Part shown: in pieces, positions 15,109 to 18,118 of the stretch
Layout: each line of letters opens with the position of its first letter
Numbering within the stretch: position 1 is the stretch's first letter
The notes under the pieces: generated by a model
What the model was told of the DNA's origin: nothing
What the model saw: only the letters and a program-made list of their open reading frames with translations
Database searches by the model: none
From: Syntrophomonas_B sp035447945
GTDB taxonomy: Bacteria; Bacillota; Syntrophomonadia; Syntrophomonadales; Syntrophomonadaceae
Direction: 5' to 3'
DNA: 18,118 nucleotides
Assembly (NCBI GenBank): GCA_035447945.1
Contig: DAOTHZ010000042.1
Coordinates: 1 to 18,118, forward strand
Program-made: the position numbers and the translations under genes

Positions 15109-16023
15109 TTAGCTGCCGAAGGTGCTGAAAACATAACCCTGGGACAGCAAGGTAGTGATCGTTTTTTCCAGGGCTTGCGTGTCACTTTCGGATACAGCAT
15201 GCATCAGGATTACGGCGCCGGGATGAATGTTATCGATGACATGCTGATAAACATAATCTGCGCCGGGTTGTTGCTGGGGATCCCAGTCTTTCCAGGCCAT
15301 GCTCCAGAATACCGATGAATACCCCAGCGCTTTGGTCCATTGCAGACTGTTGGCATTAAAGTTGCCCATCGGCGGACGCAGGTACTTGTCCATGTCCTGA
15401 CCGGTCAAGTCACGATAAAGGCTTTCCAGACTGGTGATTTCCTGCTCCAGCTTACTCTGGCTGATAGTGGAGAAATCCGGATGATTAAAGCTGTGGTTAC
15501 AGACCAGATGGCCTTCTTCATGCATTCGTCTGACCAAATCGGGCTGGGTTTTAATATACTGTCCGGTAATAAAAAAAGCAGCTTTAACATTCTGTGCGGC
15601 CAGGGTATCAAGAATCTGAGATGTATACCCCAATTCATAGCCGCAGTCAAAGGTCAGATAAATATTTTGGCGGTCATTGGGGAGGATATAAAACGCCTGA
15701 TGCTGTGCCAGCAATTCTTTGTATTCCGCATTCGTCCCGGGCATTTGATGCTGATCATTACGGATAAAATACCAGGACAAGGTTGGCGATGTTGTGGAGT
15801 CAGCTTGCTCATGCGCTGTTCCTTCTGCCGGGGCAGTTGGGGCCTTATCCGGAACAGTTGTGGATGCTTCCGGGACAACCGGATTTGCCGGGTTTGCTTC
15901 CGGTGCAGGTACATCGTTCGTGATTGGCACTTTGACTGCCTGTTCATCGCTGTCAGGGGGAACACATCCGCTCAGCCATACCAACATCACTGCCATCAAC
16001 AGGATCAAACCAGTTTTTTTCAT
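15109..16023 (-). CDS. PdaA-like polysaccharide deacetylase, lipoprotein
   Basis: NodB-fold carbohydrate deacetylase, closest in motif to PdaA, which de-N-acetylates muramic acid on the way to muramic delta-lactam of the spore cortex. A lipoprotein signal ends at LSGC (Cys20), followed by a ~60-residue Pro/Ala/Thr-rich tether. The catalytic domain (about 80-304) shows IYLTFDCGYELGYT with Asp126, NHSFNHPD with metal ligands His177 and His181, YLRPPMGNF with Arg216, and AVILMHAVS with His275. The canonical TFDDG second Asp is Cys127 here; PdaA itself has Asn. Start at ATG 16023 (AAGGAG, 7-base spacer) rather than 16029, which would leave one base. It probably heads the transcript carrying the four unknown genes. 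The cortex role is inferred from the family. Confidence 0.9.
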   Translation of the reverse strand: MKKTGLILLMAVMLVWLSGCVPPDSDEQAVKVPITNDVPAPEANPANPVVPEASTTVPDKAPTAPAEGTAHEQADSTTSPTLSWYFIRNDQHQMPGTNAEYKELLAQHQAFYILPNDRQNIYLTFDCGYELGYTSQILDTLAAQNVKAAFFITGQYIKTQPDLVRRMHEEGHLVCNHSFNHPDFSTISQSKLEQEITSLESLYRDLTGQDMDKYLRPPMGNFNANSLQWTKALGYSSVFWSMAWKDWDPQQQPGADYVYQHVIDNIHPGAVILMHAVSESDTQALEKTITTLLSQGYVFSTFGS

Positions 16024-16072
16024 ATACATGCTCCTTTTTTAAATAAACCGAAATAATGCACTGACTCCATGT

Positions 16073-16101
16073 ATATTATTCTATAATAATTATAGGGACA
16101 A
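16073..16101 (-). promoter_or_regulatory. Promoter of the PdaA-like gene, with a palindrome in the spacer
   Basis: On the minus strand TTGTCC (16096-16101), 17 bases, then TAATAT (16073-16078), 50 bases before the chosen ATG. The 15-bp palindrome CTATAATAATTATAG (16081-16095) fills the spacer and could be an operator, but AT-rich palindromes arise easily by chance. The divergent gene's promoter probably overlaps. Confidence 0.5.
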
Positions 16102-16210
16102 AATGATGTAATTTCATTATTAATACACTTTATTTAGGGATAAACTGACATGAAAACTATGTTTGTACAGGATAAAAAAGCAAAATGCAATCGCAAGGAA
16201 AGCAGGACGA

Positions 16211-16822
16211 ATGATGAATGAGCGATTTCGAATCACCATTTTCCCGGTTATGGGTTTGTTGCTTTTGCTGCTGGTCATAGGACAGAACTGGCCGTTGCTT
16301 ACAGAAAACCCGAATTCCGTGGTGTATACTTATTTCCACAGCTTTGTGTCGGGAGAAATCGGTTCCGGTTATGGGCAGGCTGCTGCGGGCGAAATTCCCT
16401 TTCATCTCCTCGAACCGGGCGATATTTTGCTGGGAGGATGGCCCAACTGTGCTTACGGGAAATATTCCCATGCCGGATTGTATCTTGGCAACGGGGAAGT
16501 ATTGGAAGCGTATGTTGATTACGGAGTTTGCGTTCAGCCCCTGGACCATTATATTCAGTATTCCTATCTCAGTCTGGTCAAGGTGAACGTCAGTGAAGAA
16601 ATCAAAGCTGCGGCAATCAAAGCAGGTCGCAGCTATATCGGGCAGACATTTTATCCGGTTGCTTTTAAGCACAACGATCGCTATTACAATTGCAGCAGCA
16701 TCATCTGGAAAGCATACCAGGAACAAGGCATCAATTTGGACATCAATAACGATATCTGGGTGGCACCGGATCGTTTCGGTGACAATCCCTATGTAAAAGT
16801 TCTTTTCACAAAGGAGATGTAA
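16211..16822 (+). CDS. Membrane-anchored YiiX/NlpC-like permuted papain-fold protein
   Basis: Cysteine hydrolase of the YaeF/YiiX (C92) branch of the NlpC/P60 superfamily, likely an amidase or peptidase outside the cytoplasmic membrane. An N-terminal anchor (residues 5-25, ITIFPVMGLLLLLLVIG) precedes the domain. Motifs: LEPGDILLGG (67-76), YSHAGLYLGNGEVLEAY with His87 and Glu99, and YYNCSSIIWKAYQEQG with Cys161; His and Cys are in the permuted order typical of this group. The frame extends to a TTG at 16163, but no ribosome site precedes it. ATG 16211 or 16214 follows AAGGAAAGCAGGA. Length 203. Natural substrates of this group (peptide or lipid amides) are mostly unknown. Its last codons contain the RBS of the next gene. 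Confidence 0.82.
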   Translation: MMNERFRITIFPVMGLLLLLLVIGQNWPLLTENPNSVVYTYFHSFVSGEIGSGYGQAAAGEIPFHLLEPGDILLGGWPNCAYGKYSHAGLYLGNGEVLEAYVDYGVCVQPLDHYIQYSYLSLVKVNVSEEIKAAAIKAGRSYIGQTFYPVAFKHNDRYYNCSSIIWKAYQEQGINLDINNDIWVAPDRFGDNPYVKVLFTKEM

Positions 16823-16840
16823 ACCATTAGCAAAGCAATT

Positions 16841-17263
16841 GTGAGGCTTTATACGATTCAATTGGCAGCGATTCTGGCGGTCTGGCTGGGGATGTATTAT
16901 CCGGGTCTGGATATCATACTGGCAGGACTGTTTTTGCTGGTTGTGTGGGGGGAGGCCGATTATCAGCGGTTTTCATGGTTGCAGCAAAGCTTGATTGCCA
17001 TCATCTGGCAACTGCCGGCGTTGTTTTTATCCTTGTCGGTTCTGCTGGGGCTTGATAAAGCCACTGATTTTTCCTATTATTTTATTTTTATGCTGCAGCT
17101 GTGGCATACACCTTTGTTGCCGCTTACAACAGTACTGCCAGATCTGTTGCAGCTGGATAAACCTTTTTATTATTATGAGCTGTTTGTCATGACCCCGCTG
17201 CTGTGGATGGTCTATTTCCTGCCCCGGCTTAAAAGATTGCTGCCAGGCAGACCCATAAATTAA
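16841..17263 (+). CDS. Small integral membrane protein of unknown function
   Basis: Very hydrophobic protein of 140 residues with about four membrane helices: IQLAAILAVWLGMYY, LDIILAGLFLLVVWG, LIAIIWQLPALFLSLSVLL and LFVMTPLLWMVYFLP, ending in a basic tail (RLKRLLPGR). Trp, Leu and Tyr are abundant; no family recognised. The start is uncertain. GTG at 16841 is the first standard start, but the strong AAGGAG at 16811-16816 is 24 bases away. An in-frame ATT at 16826 lies nine bases from that site and would add MSKAI. The gene follows the papain-fold gene in an evident two-gene operon, so a shared envelope role is plausible. The stop codon's last base begins a long terminator stem. Confidence 0.75.
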   Translation: MRLYTIQLAAILAVWLGMYYPGLDIILAGLFLLVVWGEADYQRFSWLQQSLIAIIWQLPALFLSLSVLLGLDKATDFSYYFIFMLQLWHTPLLPLTTVLPDLLQLDKPFYYYELFVMTPLLWMVYFLPRLKRLLPGRPIN

Positions 17264-17352
17264 TCCGTTGGGTTGATCGTTCATATCCTTTGCCGACGCA
17301 TCGGCAAGGATGGCGAACCGAAGTCCGGCAACGATCGCCCCAACGGATTTTT
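17263..17352 (+). terminator. Large branched terminator-like hairpin
   Basis: Outer stem: 17263-17281 pairs with 17330-17348 (10 bp, one mismatch and one G-U, then 7 bp), followed by TTTTT. Inside is a second hairpin, 17285-17296 with 17301-17311, 11 bp with one bulged T and a CGCA loop, plus a weak third stem near 17318-17328. It is far larger than an ordinary terminator and could be a structured RNA or a small mobile repeat. Confidence 0.7.
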
Positions 17353-17575
17353 CAGAAACAGGAACGGTGTTTTCTTTTAAGGGCTAAGAGTTGTATTCGC
17401 TTAAGATTTATCTCCGCAGAGGACTTAAGTGATAACACTGCTGCATACCTTACAAGATCCGTTGCTGCTTCTATGGTTAGTATGTTCCCGAAAAAAGCTG
17501 CTATGCAGGAAAATAATGGTATAAAAACGGACTGGCTGCTTGTGCAAATTTTCTTCCAAACCAATCCGGTTGCCA
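17353..17575. other. Intergenic stretch without a supported gene
   Basis: Open frames on both strands here (17290-17586 plus; 17352-17576 minus) lack a ribosome site and recognisable protein sequence. No repeat or RNA family is recognised. Together with the flanking elements it separates the membrane-protein gene from the oxidoreductase gene. Confidence 0.5.
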
Positions 17576-17584
17576 TGTTAGAAT
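17576..17584 (+). promoter_or_regulatory. Extended -10 element before the flavin oxidoreductase gene
   Basis: TGTTAGAAT: a TGn extension and a TAGAAT box matching 5 of 6 consensus bases, 41 bases before the ATG. No convincing -35 box. Confidence 0.4.
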
Positions 17585-17625
17585 GAAGAATATGTTTATC
17601 TTTTAAAGGACGAGGAGTTGTGAGG

Positions 17626-18118
17626 ATGATATTTCAGACAAAACTGGACCAGGAAGGCCAAATCGGACCCATAAAAGTAAAAAACCGGATCGTAATGCCG
17701 GCCATGGCTACCGGATTGGGATCAATCAACGGCGAAGTGACCCCGGCCATGATACAGTATTATCAGGAACGGGCGGCCGGCGGTGCGGGACTCATCATTG
17801 TAGAAATTGCCTGTGTTGACAGTCCGCAAGGACGAGGCAGTCTTACCCAGATCTGTGCCGACCATCCCCGCTATGTGTTTGGGCTTAATCAATTATGCGA
17901 AGCGATTCAATCCTATGGGTGCAAAGCCATGTTGCAGCTTCATCATGCCGGACGGCAAACCAGTCCGTTCGCCACGGACGGCATGCAGCCGGTAGCGCCC
18001 TCCGCCATAGCCTGCAAGCTGATGCGGGCCATGCCCAGGGAATTGACCCTGGATGAAATCGCTGCCCTGAAGAATAAATTTGTCAGCGCGGCATTTTTTG
18101 CCAGTCAGGCTGGGTTTG
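17626..18118 (+). CDS. NADH:flavin oxidoreductase, Old Yellow Enzyme/2,4-dienoyl-CoA reductase type (N-terminal part)
   Basis: The frame begins at ATG 17626, with GAGGAG about eight bases upstream, and runs off the window after 164 residues. It is the FMN-binding TIM barrel of the OYE family: IGPIKVKNRIVMPAMATGL, VTPAMIQYYQERAAGGAGLIIVE and AMLQLHHAGRQT (residues 101-112), then LTLDEIAALKNKFVSAA. The pattern resembles bacterial FadH, BaiCD-like and enoate reductases, which in anaerobes carry a C-terminal 4Fe-4S cluster and a second flavin/NAD domain. Whether those are present lies beyond the edge, so the substrate (dienoyl-CoA, enoate or other) stays open. An in-frame GTG at 17620 is too close to the RBS. 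Cut by the window end, not broken. Confidence 0.9.
   Translation, partial: MIFQTKLDQEGQIGPIKVKNRIVMPAMATGLGSINGEVTPAMIQYYQERAAGGAGLIIVEIACVDSPQGRGSLTQICADHPRYVFGLNQLCEAIQSYGCKAMLQLHHAGRQTSPFATDGMQPVAPSAIACKLMRAMPRELTLDEIAALKNKFVSAAFFASQAGF

Noticed and set aside
16157..16861. 234-codon minus-strand frame over the papain-fold gene
   Set aside because: The plus strand has the His/Cys motifs, the membrane anchor and the RBS; the minus frame has none.
17267..17346. Integron attC-like palindrome (GTTGGGT ... CCCCAAC)
   Set aside because: The core sites are in the wrong order for attC (RYYYAAC should come first), the right one breaks consensus, and a T5 tail makes a terminator the better reading.
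17352..17576. Overlapping open frames on both strands before the oxidoreductase gene
   Set aside because: No RBS for either, and neither product is recognisable; not supported as a gene or pseudogene.

Overview
The window reads as a moderate-G+C anaerobic Bacillota chromosome, most likely a spore-forming Clostridia or Negativicutes relative. This is inferred from gene content: a MetF fused to a cysteine-rich MetV-type domain, a PdaA-type (spore-cortex) deacetylase, a DegV protein, copper-amine-oxidase-N repeats on a secreted glucosaminidase, an Old Yellow Enzyme-type reductase, strong AGGAGG ribosome binding sites and frequent GTG/TTG starts. No tRNA, rRNA, insertion sequence or CRISPR array was seen.

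Layout. 1-3088 (+): the tail of an unidentified gene, NADP-type isocitrate dehydrogenase, then the fused methylenetetrahydrofolate reductase, ending in a clear terminator. 3087-6031: degV (-) diverges from a metallo-beta-lactamase-fold hydrolase (+), which converges on a membrane phosphorelay protein (-). The last two overlap through their stop codons. The phosphorelay protein has DHp, receiver and Hpt domains but no ATPase domain. 6418-7764 (+): secreted glucosaminidase. 7863-10848: an acetate-transporter gene (-) and a large acyl-CoA dehydrogenase gene (+) diverge from a 430-base region, and a 17-codon mini-ORF overlaps the dehydrogenase start. 10918-16023 (-): a tight block headed by a lipoprotein PdaA-like deacetylase, followed by four genes I cannot assign to any family (240, 484, 521 and 78 codons). 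16211-17263 (+): a membrane-anchored YiiX/NlpC-like papain-fold protein and a small membrane protein, ending in an unusually large branched terminator. 17626-end (+): start of a flavin oxidoreductase of the 2,4-dienoyl-CoA reductase/enoate reductase type.

The 100-N gap at 11766-11865 is almost certainly an assembly artefact. Its flanks carry the same 55 bases, and removing the Ns plus one copy restores one intact 521-codon frame.

Functionally the left and middle parts serve central carbon, one-carbon and acyl-CoA/acetate metabolism. The right part is cell-envelope work plus the uncharacterised four-gene block, which is the best candidate here for something undescribed.
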